Part shown: positions 12,427 to 23,990 of the stretch, piece by piece
How the letters are laid out: each line of letters opens with the position of its first letter
How positions within the stretch are numbered: the stretch's first letter is position 1
DNA from: Lactarius indigo
Taxonomy: Eukaryota; Basidiomycota; Agaricomycetes; Russulales; Russulaceae
Reading direction: 5' to 3'
Length of the DNA stretch: 64,000 bases
NCBI GenBank assembly: GCA_025766275.1
Contig: JAFKAC010000009.1
Location: forward strand, 1,116,001 to 1,180,000
Notes under the pieces: generated by a model
Database searches by the model: none
The model's input: only the letters and a program-made list of their open reading frames with translations
Told to the model about the DNA's origin: nothing
Made by a program: the position numbers and the translations under genes

Positions 12427-14133
12427 ATGTCCAGACCAGTGAACTCTGTCGACGGGCTCGCTACACAGTTGTATGCCTCGCTGCGCTACTCCCTTCTTTT
12501 ACGCAACTCACGCTCTCCGTTGATCCTCGCTACAGCATGGTTACCCACATACTCTCATTCGTACCATACTGTATGTGGTTTCTGGTCCTCATTTCTGCAC
12601 CGTCGTTTTGACCTATCGCAGCTATCGTTTACTATGATTATTTTCTCACTCTCTCCGACGAGGTCGAGCTCTTCTGGTTACACCCGGGCAAATTCAACCT
12701 GTTCTCTTACCTCTTCCTTTTCAATCGTTATCTTTCCATTTTCGGGAACCTTCAGATCTTAATATTTGGCATAATCGGTCGATTTGACTTTATGGTACGT
12801 GTCCTGCCAACTTGGTCGCTCAACTGTGTTTGAACTGCTCGGCCGCGCTTGCCTCGTACCGCTTCAGTCGTGAGTGTATGCCCCCCACAAAAATTGCGAA
12901 ATATAGCTGACGAGTTGCTGCACACAGGTGCAGAACCTCCCACATATACCATATGGTCCTTTTACTAGTCCAACAAACCTTCATAGCAAGTACATCCTGC
13001 CTCCGTCCTCTCCTACAGGACCTTATCTCACGTCACACTCAAGTTTTGTGCATCATGCAGATCCATGCAATATATCGAAGCAAGCGGGTTCTAGTGTTCC
13101 TCACATTAATTGCCGTCGCCGGAGTTGCGATCCCCTGCGTATGCGCTTTCATTCCCCTTCTACTCTCTGAGTTCGACCCTCATGATCGTGGTCACAGTGG
13201 TGCATGTACACGTTGTCGAGCAAACACTTGTCGTATCCCGCGGTAATAACCCCAGTCCTGGGCTGTACCCGGGCGGTGGGAGAAACCGAGTAAGTCCACC
13301 GCATCCAGCCCGTAGCGCCACCATACTAAGCGTCGTGGCGCGTTCTCCCAGGGGATTCTGTGAGTGAGCATCATTCAAGGCCGTGTCACCCGACTAAACG
13401 CAGTTGCGTCACATGTTCTTAGATTCAGCCATTTCTTGGACAGGGGGTCTCGTAGTAGACACGACTGTTTTCGTCCTCCTGCTGTGCAAAACGGTCAGCG
13501 TTGGTCGGGGCGTACGGCTCTTGGACACCATGATGCGTAACGGTACCTCACCCCCTACACTTTTTTTCGCGACTTTGTCGAACTGACGGTAACGTTTCTT
13601 AGCTACCATATACTACTCGTACGACGCCATTCCTCCCTCCCTCCCCCCTTTTTTTTTCTGCCATATCTAACCATTTATCAGAATATTGTCTCTTGTGAAT
13701 CTGAGCAACATCCTGATACTGCGGGTATGTCTTCGTTTTCTCGAGTGAGCTCATCCAAACACGTACTAACGAGACCGACCAAGTTCGCACCCGTGAGTTT
13801 TTTTGTTCACCACAAACCTCTCCCCCATGTGTAAGGACAACCGCCAACGAGCTCCCACAGCCCGGCATTCGGACATCCTCAATAGCTCTAACGAACGCGT
13901 ACGTCTTTCCCACTGAATGACTATCGCTCAAGCATTCTGACGTTAAAAAAATGTTTTCCTTTTGTAGGTTATCGTGCACGCTTATATCGCGAATCATCTT
14001 CGACCTCCGCTCCAAGTTTGGAAACACCTCGCGCGCTGAAACTACAGTGTACTACGATTACTACGAGGCCCCGGACAAGCGAACCGAACGCGGTGGTCTA
14101 CCGTCGTTCGTGCGCTCGCTTTTCAGAAATTAA
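12427..14133 (+). CDS. DUF6533-type seven-helix membrane protein
   Basis: A multi-exon membrane protein of the basidiomycete DUF6533 family, whose function is unknown. Recognisable pieces in order: YYDYFLTLSDEVELFW (about 12630), LFLFNRYLSIFGNLQILIF, then HMVLLLVQQTFIA spliced to ILCIMQIHAIYRSKRVLVFL (about 13020-13120), SWTGGLVVDTTVFVLLLCK and GRGVRLLDTMMRN (about 13430-13540), ILSLVNLSNILILR (about 13685-13725), and the conserved end SCTLISRIIFDLRSKFGN. A charged tail stops at 14133. Splice sites near 12570/12620, 12990/13050 and the acceptor near 13965 join these pieces in phase. The exon between 12780 and 12860 and the stretch 13150-13420 are unresolved. The start could be the ATG at 12427 or the one at 12537. 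The family call is firm; the exact exon structure is not, and a frame break cannot be excluded. Confidence 0.65.
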
Positions 14134-14837
14134 GTCCCTCAGTCAGTCCGCCAGTTCAGTCCAAAAGGGGGCCCCTTCACATCTGGTAGTTCTCACAGAT
14201 CAGGCAGGGACGATACTGTGGTCGCGGTGGCGGGGTCGAGTGAAGGGTTCCGTGATGGAGTGCCTGACTTTGGAATGGTCCACCACATATGTACCTGGAA
14301 AACCTTGGGAAATAGGAAGCAGATTAAGATATTGCGGTGCACGAGAACCACCTAGACATTATCTCGTGTAGGGCATCGTGTAAACTATTAGTTCCTTCCG
14401 AGGACAATAATGGACACTTTGTAATTACGGACGTTCGGCGCTAGAAACTTGCCATCTCCGATGGCTTGTACAATCCCCCTGATTTACTGCGGACAAGACT
14501 AACACAGGCAACGTTTCATTTTATTCGTGTTGTATTGATAGCTGGATTGACAGGCCTGGAAAGTAGGGACCTTCCCTTATCCCTGATGGATTGCCTCTCC
14601 GTAGTATGCTCCCCACGAGTATCTGCTTTCTTTTTTCGACGATAGCTCCAACCTACAAGAGACAGCGGTACATCGGCAAAGGACGTCTCATTGAACGAAC
14701 AAATAATCAACAGTCAGGGATCCGGAGTCACAAATACTGCGTTAAAAAGGCGAGACCAGGAATGGTTACGTTCTGTTTCCGCCTGAGAGAAGGTTGCGAT
14801 GCGATAAGCCAAAAGCGGGCAGGGGCAAAGAAAGGTC
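14134..14837. other. convergent intergenic region
   Basis: Lies between the 3' ends of the DUF6533 gene (plus) and the VTC1-like gene (minus), so it should hold both terminators. No coding signal recognised. Confidence 0.4.
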
Positions 14838-15875
14838 TTACAGCTCGCGAACTGGAGTCACAGAGGCACGATCGGGGAGAAGACCCATAAGCGGAAGATC
14901 ATCATGATCAGGTGTGAGCGCACCTCTGAATATAAAGTTGGCCAGCACAGCGAAGAAAAGGAAGGCGCTGATGATAACGGGCCCGGCGATCTGGTCTAGA
15001 GAGTGGACTCAACGCTCTGCGGCGTTATTCCCCATAGCGGGGAGTCTGTACAACTGTAGTACGCACCGAAATGGCCTGGATCACGTCTGCGGATCATGGT
15101 GATACGATGCTGGTAGATGGCATAACCGTATATCTGCACGACCAGCGCAAACGACGTCAGCGAAGCAGATTCGCGCAAAAGGAAGAAAAGGGAGAAAAGG
15201 AAGAAAAGTTTGCTTCTTTTTGAATCTCCAAAAGTGGCCAGAAGATGAAACACGGACAGAACGGATACGCACCAGAATTCCAACACTGATACCCGCGTAC
15301 ACATACGCAAAGTTGCGTGCGATGGGGTCTTTGGAGGCGTTGAAGAGCGCAATTGCAAGCGTGCCTATCAAGACGGATATGTTGAGGTACGAGACCCACG
15401 CTGAAACCGCACAGTGAGCATACTAACTTATCGGAACAGGGCCACCCGACTGTCGGATAAAAATTGGACATGCGAAAAAAAAGACAAAAACGACAACAAC
15501 GAATGACAGGGAACAAACGGAGAGAGGTGTGAGGAGAAGAAGGCACGCACTGCGCTCGTTCGCGAACCACACCTTGCCCTCGACCCGCACCGGAGTTGGG
15601 ATCTTCTTAGGGACGCGCACCTGTGGTGGGACCGTGATGGAATGGTAGTCCCGCACGGTCGGCATCTGGCCGTCCTCGTCCGTCGCAGCGACATCGGGAA
15701 TCTCGTCCGCACGGGTGTAGCGCTGGGGACGGCGTGACTTGGGGAGCTTGGCGAGGGCGCTCGAGGAGAAAGGTTGAAGGAGATCCGACATCGCGTGCCA
15801 GGAACGGCGGATGAGCGAGTCGTGTATCTCATCGCCGTTGCTCGTGCTGTCGGTGAGCTGGTGTTGATGCGACAT
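14838..15875 (-). CDS. VTC1-like / DUF202-domain membrane protein
   Basis: Predicted 225-aa protein from four exons that splice in phase: 15875-15551, 15400-15273, 15133-15067 and 14995-14838. The core begins at KVWFANERTWVSYLN, the hallmark of the DUF202 domain shared with the yeast Vtc1 subunit of the vacuolar polyphosphate polymerase complex. Three transmembrane helices follow: VLIGTLAIALF, FAYVYAGISVGILIYGYAIY and AGPVIISAFLFFAVLANFIF. HRITMIRRRDPGHFD lies between the second and third helices, as in VTC proteins. The roughly 110-residue hydrophilic N-terminal extension makes it longer than yeast Vtc1 (about 130 aa), so it may be a DUF202 relative and not the true VTC subunit. No SPX domain is present. 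Confidence 0.8.
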
Positions 15876-16001
15876 ATCGAAGTGATGGTCTGGCGTTGCA
15901 AAGCAAAGCCCGAGGTTATGTAGAGGACAACGAATTCAAATTGTGAATGCCGTGTCGAATATAAGTACATAGAATACAAAATATCAGATTACAGTAATTG
16001 T

Positions 16002-17294
16002 TCATTGTCCCAAAACCTTCCTCACACCCTCCTTCTGTCCCACTGTCAGCCGCGCAGGGAACGTCACACCCCACCGCACGACGAGATCACCCTTCCCAGA
16101 TGCCCCTTTTCTCCTTATTGGCATACCCTCGCCAGAAACTCGCGTCTCCTGCCCTGGTTTCACCACCCCCGGCGGCACTGTCACCTGCAATTTTCGCCCA
16201 TCGAGGTGCTCTAATTGCCTCTTCGCTCCGCTCTCGTTCGTCAGCGCATCCACGAGCGGAATCTCGATCTTCGCAATGAGGTCATCGCCCTCGCGCGCGA
16301 AACGTTCATGCGGCTTGTCCTCCACCATAAAGACGAGGTCTGGCGAGCTGCCGTCGGCCGCCTCGTTGCCCGCACGTGGAAATCGGACTTTGGTGCCCTC
16401 TTTCCAGCCAGGTTGCACGACAATCTCGAGCACCTTCTCCTCGGTGGTACCGTCGAAATTCCGCCGCGACACCTTCATGCGCTTCGTCGTGCCGGTATAG
16501 AGTTCTTCAAGCGAGAGTTTGAGCGGACGTACGGTCTCGCTTGGTGCGTTGCTTTTGGGGGCCGGCTGCGATTGGTGGCGCCGCGGACCACTGCTACCAC
16601 CCATTCCGCCCGGCATTTGACCGGGCATGCCACCGAAGGCGGAGAACGGAGACCCACCACCCATCATGTCGTCATTTTCGTCAAACATGCTGGCACCGCG
16701 CATACCACTGAGACCGCCAAAACCTCCGGCCGAGAGGAACGTCCTGCAAAAGAAAATTTTCATTCACAAATGAGGCCCCGCCCAGAAATAGGTGAAACTC
16801 ACTCGAATACTTTCATTGGGTCCGATGGCGAAAACCCACCCCTACCGCCTGGCATGCCAGACGATGTGAACGAAAAAGTGGTGCCCCCACCACCAGGGAA
16901 GCCACTGAAGCCAGCAAATGGGTTGGCTCCAGCCCCTGCGCCAGGTGGAGCGCCGCCGCCTTTGAGCCCCTCCTCGCCAAACTGATCATAAATGGTGCGT
17001 TTCTGTTTATCGTTGAGGACCTCAAAAGCCTCCGATATCTGTAGTCGTGAGTATAGGGGGACCGGTCAACGGGATAGAAACAGGTCAAGGACTAACTTGT
17101 TTGAATTTTTGGGAAGCCTCCTCACTTCCTGCATTTCGGTCCGGATGCCATTTCAATGCCTGTGATTTTGGCAATGGTAAGATCATCAGAATTCAGCGAA
17201 CAGAAGGACCCACCATCTTTTTATATGCTTTCTTGATGTCATCTTCGGTAGCGTCCTTGTTGATGCCAAGAAGCTTGTAATAGTCTGCACCCAT
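16002..17294 (-). CDS. SIS1: type II DnaJ/Hsp40 co-chaperone (Sis1/Psi1/DNAJB type)
   Basis: Predicted 373-aa Hsp40 that stimulates Hsp70 ATPase and delivers unfolded clients. Four exons: 17294-17214, 17159-17097, 17038-16803 and 16743-16002; the phases agree. The J domain starts [16 protein letters not shown] and keeps the catalytic HPD in KWHPDRN. A Gly/Phe-rich and Gly/Met-rich linker follows ([25 protein letters not shown]). Two beta-barrel client-binding domains come next ([42 protein letters not shown]), and then the C-terminal region. There is no Cys-rich zinc domain, which makes it type II. It is divergently arranged with the kelch gene and shares a promoter interval of about 270 bp. 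Confidence 0.93.
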
Positions 17295-17566
17295 GGTGGT
17301 GTTGTTGAGGTGGCGTCGGGTGGAGCGAGTCGGGTTATATGCGTTGGTGCGATGGCTAGGTGGTGCCAGAACATACCAGAACATAAATGTGTCGATAAGC
17401 ACTTATCTGCCAAAAATAAATGCGTGGTAACCTTAATGATCTCCTGTGCGAGGTTGTCCTTTGCCTGTGTATAACGAACGAACTTTACGACCACCTGACG
17501 ACCCTAACCAACACCACTCCTTCCAACCATTGTACCTCTTTCCAAAATATCGCCGTCTCGAGCGAC
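17295..17566. promoter_or_regulatory. shared divergent promoter of DnaJ and kelch-TM genes
   Basis: A 272-bp interval separates the start codons of two divergent genes, so both promoters must lie here or overlap the 5' ends. I did not identify a convincing heat-shock element or TATA box by eye. Confidence 0.5.
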
Positions 17567-20500
17567 ATGCGGCTACTAGACGCCTTTCTATTTACTTTAT
17601 TCAATCTCTCAGCCGCACTCTATACAGCCGTCCCGAGGTCGGTTCCTTTCTTGCTAGCCGCTCCACACCTCTCATCTCGCTTAGATGGGCACAAGCCGTC
17701 GTAGTCATAAATGACGCGTTGTTCCTCTACGGCGGCAAAACAGACCAGTACAATGCTTTCGGCTATGATTCTGCCCCATGGAACAACGACCTTCTCTTTC
17801 TATCCTTATCAACCGCCTTTGACCCTTCGGTCCCTCCATGGCAGTATGTCTCGGGTTCCCAGAATACCTCCATCGCCTCGCAAGGCCCTACGCTCGCCTG
17901 GCACACACTCTCCGCGTTCAACTCCTCTTATGCACTCACCTTTGGCGGCAACACCGGCCCACTCTCCGAGGTCACCATTCTTAACAACAACGACTCTGCC
18001 CAGTTGCTCAACGTGTTGGACCATATGCAACCTATATTTATCCCCCTCCCCGAGGGCTGGGCAGGCGAACCGCAGCGGCGGATGCGCCACGCGACTGCTT
18101 CTATAGACGGTTCGATATACATCATCGGCGGTGAGGCTGCGGACGGCTCGGGAAACTTCTTCTCAACACATTATCTCTTCATTCCCTCCATACCCTTGTT
18201 CATCGAACTCCCTTCCGAAAATGCACCCCCAGGCATCATCGGTCATGCAGCTATCATCTTACCTGATGGTCGTCTTCTCATCTTTGGTGGCATCTCTCAG
18301 GGACAACTTGTTCCCTTTGATGTCTGCTGGGTCCTTGATACCACGCAATCTGACTTAATGTGGACTCGAGCTTCCATTGATCAGTCGAACCTACCTAATC
18401 CCCGCTCTTCCTTCGCAGTCGTACTTCTTGACGACGGTCGTATTCTCATCCAGGGAGGCACGGATGCCACCTTCCAGTCCACCTTCGACGACGGCTGGAT
18501 TCTCGACCCGTCTAGAAGTCCAATGACATGGACCCCGGTTCCCGCCCTCTCTCAGCTTGGCGCCCGGAAAGACCACTTCGCGATCAATGCTGGCGGACAA
18601 GTTGTATTCGGATTGGGTACGCAGTCCCATCTCAACCTAGCCCACTTTTGTTAATCACGAAAGCGCCGCATAGGCTATGGTTCCAGTGCGCCGGCAGACG
18701 CCGCGCTGCACGTTTACGATGTTGACGCGGCATCGTTCCAGCCCACATATTCGCCCGTGACGGCCCCCCCGGTTCATACCACTCTTCCACCGGACCCTTC
18801 TCAGACCATCACGAACGCTCCTGGTGGGACCGCAACCTCCCCCAACGGACATTCCCCTGGTCACTCAGGCACGGGGGTCAGCGGCAGCCACACCGGTTCA
18901 GTAACCAGTCACCCAACATCCAGCACCAGTACGAGCGGAGGTGGAAGTCCCGGACAAGGAAACTCTGATGGTATCGGCTCTGGAAAGTCCCATACGACTG
19001 CCATCGCTATTGGTTCTGTACTCGGCGCCGTCGGATTGGCAACTTGTGCGGCCTTGACGGTCTGGTACTTGAATCGTCGGCATGCCCGGTCTGACCCGTC
19101 GTTCAGCCCGCTCGACGATGACGACGAGGAGCATCCCCACTCGATCACGGCCGTCCCAATCGTCGGAGCGCAAGAGAAGGGCCCACGGATACTTACAGTG
19201 CCCCTTGGACTGCTCAGTATGGTCGGCCTTGGTGGTCAGCGCCACGCGAACCGCTCACGGCACGACATCCTCGCAGACGAGGACCGCAGCTTTGATTGGG
19301 AAGTTTTCCGTCGTGGAGGATCCGCCGGGGGCTCGAGCTTGGTCGATCTTAGCGCCCGCAGCAGTCCCCACGGTTGGTCGAATGCTGTTACTGCATCGCT
19401 CCGGAATCTCGCGCGAAGCACGGGCCGAGGATCGCATTCTCGAGAATCGACGACTGCTATCGAATGGGAGAAGCGTGGCGTCGATCCTTTCTCGCCCGAG
19501 GTTGCGCTCATGGCGGACGGACTTGAACATAACGAGCTGCCAGAACGGGCAGGTCCTTCGCAGCCCTACACAGATCCTTTCGCGCATCGAGACTCTTTAT
19601 CAGAGGTTCTGCACGACTATCTTTCCGGACCGGAACCTGAGCCACATGAAGACTCCCAGGAGGCGCGGTCCACGGCGCTTCGGGCGACACTGACATCCAG
19701 AGTCGACTTTGTGCCATTGTCGCCACTCATAGAGCAAGCCTCACAGAACTCCCTCTCAAATTCATCGTCTTCACATAATGCCTCTTCGGAACAGCACGTA
19801 GGGTCTGGCTCGTCTAATGGCAACCAGTCGCGTTCCCCGCGGCCGTCTTCTATCCTCGACCCCAATCCCCCGCCCAGCGAGCCTATTCGGCGCAGCAATT
19901 CATGGTGGGCGCGCTTCGCCAAGACACCGCTGCTCGAGCGGAGGAGCACAGGGTCATCTACGCGAGATCCCAGTGGCTTCATCGATTTTCGCGATCCCAA
20001 TCCGCCGCCTCGGTTGCTCACCATCGAGGAATCGACGCACTCACATTCGCCGGACGTATCTGAATCACGGAGAACAGGTTCTGCTGGTATCTCGGCAACC
20101 CGTACCTCGGCGCGCAGGCATCCATCGCTCTATCACGAGGCGTCACACGGGCGGTCGGCGTCCTCGCTCCAAACCGCCAACACGGACACGCTCGAACGCG
20201 TAGGCGGGACGATGGACATCGTACAACGCGATGCGACCCTGGACTCGCGATTCACAACTGTAACAAATCCCTTTGCCGACGACGAATTTGGCGTCGCGGG
20301 CGGCCCCGGGCAGAGCACGTCGCCGCCGTCGTCTTTCGGCAGCAGTCCGTTACGGGCACTGTTCGTGCGCGGAGAACCCTCGTACAGCTCGACACGCACG
20401 GAGAGTTCGTCTGAGCTGCCGCCGCTGCCACCGCCACCCGTGCCACCACTCAGCACACCCCCGCACGAGCTGAGTGATCTAACATTTGACGAGCCAGCGG

Positions 20501-20742
20501 CCGTCGCGCGTCCTCGCGTATCTCCAACCAGCGGCCCACACTCGCCTGGAGTCTCGGAGCGCGTGCGAGCGTTCGAACGACGCATGTCGCGGGACGGCGA
20601 GGTGCCGCCGCCGCCCACGAACACGCGTCGGCGGGAGGAGCGCACGACGCCACGGCCTGTGGTACGCTATGGGCTCGTGCCGCGGGCGTCGCTCTTCGTC
20701 GCGAATCCTGACGGTGGGCCGGAGCGAGGGCCGCGGGTCTGA
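17567..20742 (+). CDS. kelch-repeat beta-propeller, single-pass membrane protein
   Basis: Predicted 1023-aa protein from three exons: 17567-17637, 17685-18616 and 18674-20742. The short first exon encodes a signal peptide (MRLLDAFLFTLFNLSAALYT). Exon 2 encodes an extracellular kelch/galactose-oxidase-like propeller with blades such as NDALFLYGGKTD, SIYIIGGEAADGS, GRLLIFGGIS and GRILIQGGTDA. A Ser/Thr/Gly-rich stalk leads to one transmembrane helix (IAIGSVLGAVGLATCAALTVWYL, trimmed ends uncertain). The cytoplasmic tail of about 550 residues is disordered and rich in Ser, Pro and charged residues. No catalytic residues of galactose oxidase are evident, so a surface-sensing or adhesion role is more likely than an enzyme. 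That role is inference. Confidence 0.85.
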
Positions 20743-21929
20743 TGGATCGCGCGTGACGCTCACTTCTTCGGTCGGGGCTTGACTGCACGAGGCTGATGGT
20801 GGCACCAAACATGGGGCGTTTGGCTTGGCCTTCCTTTCCTGGCTTCCATGGACTGCGGAGGCGCTACAGTGATGCAGGGACAGGCAAGTGCTACTGTATT
20901 GACTGACTATACATTTACACAACTCTGGATATAATTGCGGACCGGATCTTTGGGGTCCTCTGCGCATGTATCATTTACGACCCACTTTACGACGATTGAG
21001 ATGAATTGTGCTTCTTTTCTTTACTCACCCTTTATTTGTATACCTCTGTGTTTATGATGACCGGCACACACTTGTGTGATGTGCGTGTATCCATTCTGGC
21101 CTTTTTCCTTTTTGCGTGTAAAGCAACTCCGTCACGAAAATCACAAGACACCCCCAAAGAACGATTGTCTCAGTCGCCGCCGTTTTTACACGTCCGCAAC
21201 TCAATTGGCACGGGCGTCTATGAACGTTCCATACACCCTTCGCATGCTCCGGCGCTTTATACGTTCCGTAGTTGTAGCAGCTGGACCCCTCACACCTCCA
21301 CCCCCCACTTTTGATCGGTGCTTCCGGGTTTGGGGCCGCCATTGGGTAAAGATATGTCAGATGTGCTGCGTAACATGATGCATGATGCTGCACACACACA
21401 CGCCGCGCACCACCGATGCGTTGCGTACCCCATCATAATGAGATAGCTCTTCAACGTGTAAAAGAAAAAAAAAAAAAAAAAATAGAGAAACATTTCAAAA
21501 ACTTACCTCGCGTCCTTAGCTTTTTCTTTTATTATACAGTAGGCCCGTGGGACCGACCGACGCGGCTAAGTGGTTCACGCGCAGGCGCATGGCTGTTTTA
21601 TCTTTAGTGCACCCTCTATCTAGCCCCACTCGTCCATTATGCCACTTTGGCACTTGACGTGATAGATGCATTTGACAGGGGGCAAGGCAGGGCAGGGCAT
21701 GCAGGTTCCCTCGCTCCGTCCCTTTCCCCTTCCCCCCCTCCCTGGACCCTCCTCGCCTCGCCCAGCCTCGCCTAGTCGTCCGCCCCGTGTGCCAAAAAAA
21801 AAACCAAATTCACTCTTTCTCGTTCCCTGACAGCGAAGAACCAAACACGTGGAAACTCAAAAAAAAAAAAAAACGAAAACAGAAAACAGAAGAACCTCTC
21901 TCTATCACACATCTACTCATCTGACCATT

Positions 21930-21948
21930 TGCCCCCCCCCCCCCCCGG
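21930..21948. repeat. poly-C tract
   Basis: A run of about 14 C followed by GG and six more C. Likely to be polymorphic or mis-sized in assemblies. Confidence 0.8.
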
Positions 21949-22784
21949 CCCCCCGGTCCCGTGGTCTGTGGAGCCGGCGGTGGGCCCGTGACCCGGACCC
22001 GCCTGCAGGCAAGGAACACAAAAACAAAAACAAGAATTGAACCGCCTTGGGCACGAGGCAAGTGGTATCTTCCCCCCCTCCCCTTCCGCCGCCGCCGCCG
22101 CCGCCGTCGAACGTTCTTCCCCTTCTTTCCTTGGTTGGGTTTGGTTGGATGGATGGGTTCTGGACTCTCGGCCCTCGTACCTGCCCGATTGGCTGGCGGA
22201 TTGACTTATAGCCCGGGTTGGCGCTACGGTAGCTTACTACCGGATGGCTTACAAGTAACTGTATGTATGAGCTGGAAAGTCATGGGACTCGTGACCCCGT
22301 GTTTGTTTTTTTTTTGCATTGCATTGCGCGCGCTTCGGCTTCGGCTTCGATTTCTGTTCTGTTACTTCTGCTGTACTGTTCCGGTACCATTCCGCGTTTC
22401 CCAAAAAAAGGATTAATAATTGGTTACAAAGATAAAATTAGTTGCTTCCCGCCGCCGCCCGTACACCTCCGGTGTTTATAGTAGGTGCGTGTGTGTGAAC
22501 GAAGGGAAGCAAACTGCGCAGTCAGTCCCCCCTTGGCTTTAGTCTGGTCGTGGAGTCGGACGGAGCCCCCGGAGACCTTTTCACTGCCCTTATCGGCCAT
22601 CGCGCCCATAAGCGCCCGACATGCTCGGACTTGGGTGGCACGTCCAGCCAAAGGGGGGTGAGCCCGTCAGTCCGTCGTCAGAAGGGGGAGAAGAACATTC
22701 GTCCAATGTCGATTCGCTGGAACGTTCCCTTTTTTTCTTTTTGCGAACTTTTTACTCCAATCGTAGTTTTTTCATTAGTTGTGA

Positions 22785-22801
22785 GGGGGGGGGGGGGGGG
22801 C
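22785..22801. repeat. poly-G tract
   Basis: A run of about 14-15 G after GTGA. It breaks any reading frame through this stretch if its length is wrong. Confidence 0.8.
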
Positions 22802-23400
22802 GTTATGGAACCTTCTCTTTTTGTCTTTCATCATTTTGGTACTATACTAGTGCCTGTCGGCTGTGCATGGACGTCTGGATCGCTCACGTCCATTCCTTCT
22901 CTTCCGTCATTCCATGCGTACTGTACGTGCATGCGTAGCGTTCTTTCGCTCGTTCATTTGGGGACGATTGTGAATGTGCGGCCATTGAGTGAAGTTCGAT
23001 TTGCCATGAACAGTTATCAGGGCGCGGTCTACCCCCAGTTCGTCGCTCGCCATCCGGTAACCCATCACAGAACCGTAATACTTGTGAAGGATTCCAGGAC
23101 CCATCGGACATGGAACACGAGTGGGACAACATGGGCGCCTCTCCAACTGTTTCCCTCGCGCGTCAAAGCGTAAAGTAGCGCCCCGATACTTTGAAAGTGC
23201 ACTCTACTTGAAGGGCGACCCGGGAGATGGCGTGCGCGGCAAAGCGAGAAACATGGGTGACCAAGGAATGGTACAAGTTACACAACGACGACGGTGTGTG
23301 ACGGGTGTACAAGGAATCGTACATACACGCAAAATAGACAACACCCCTCCCAGGTCTGGCACTATAACCCCGCTGCTGGGTACATCTGCGATCGAATAGA

Positions 23401-23990
23401 TCAGGCAGCCTCGATCTGTGCTATATATCCCTTGGCCTCGTCCGTCCCCGCGGCTTGGAGAATCTGGTGTCGAATGTTAAGATGGTGACATTTGATTGTG
23501 AGGGAGCACATGAGCAACGCACGGCGATGAGCTTCTCGACGTATTTTTCATATGCCTCCTCCTTCGAAACACCCTTCCGCTCATTCCAAGCGTCCCTGTT
23601 GAGGAAAATGGGAATGTGACAGGGCAAAGGGGAGATCAGTCAGTAAGTCAGAACAGTAGCATGGCTTCCAGAGGGCGATCGCACCACTTGGCCTTGCCCG
23701 TAAAGTCAAGCATACCGGGTCTCGGGACGTTCACGTCGCCTACCGTGGCTAGATCAAAGGGCCGTTGGGAAATTAGGGCGTATCATCTATCTAGAATGAA
23801 GTGCTTGCCTTGCTTGTAGTAGGAGTAGAACTAGTGAATGCGACGACGGCGGTTTAGCCTTAGTAGGTCAATGTACGTAAGTAAACAGGGTGCATACATA
23901 GAGTTGGTCCTCCTGCGTGGGCTGGATGGGGCCATTCTTTGGAAGGTTCTTTATAATCTCAACAGATTTTTCGAATTTCCCTTTGGCCAT
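23401..23990 (-). CDS. ACB1: acyl-CoA-binding protein
   Basis: Predicted 104-aa acyl-CoA-binding protein, which binds medium- and long-chain acyl-CoA esters in the cytosol. Five small exons: 23990-23898, 23830-23809, 23748-23685, 23595-23523 and 23463-23401; the phases close exactly. Family features are complete: [17 protein letters not shown] at the N terminus, [48 protein letters not shown], and an Ala-rich end. The second intron uses a GC donor (CAAG then GCAAGC) with a TAG acceptor; no GT site restores the conserved ATVGD motif. The exons are so short that no long open frame marks the gene. Length matches the family (about 90-105 aa), so I expect it to be functional. Confidence 0.93.

Larger units (their letters stand above)
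20743..23400. other. intergenic region with low-complexity tracts
   Basis: No supported gene. It contains homopolymer and simple repeats: a run of A near 21466-21481, a C run near 21932-21946, a CCG/CGC repeat near 22083-22107 and a G run near 22786-22800. These are poor coding sequence and hard to assemble. The left part should include the 3' UTR of the kelch gene. Confidence 0.5.

Noticed and set aside
16215..16985. 256-codon plus-strand open frame opposite the DnaJ gene
   Set aside because: It is the antisense shadow of GC-rich DnaJ exons, which have clear homology on the minus strand.
22550..23173. 207-codon plus-strand open frame
   Set aside because: It runs through a poly-G tract of uncertain length and has no recognisable domain or intron signals.
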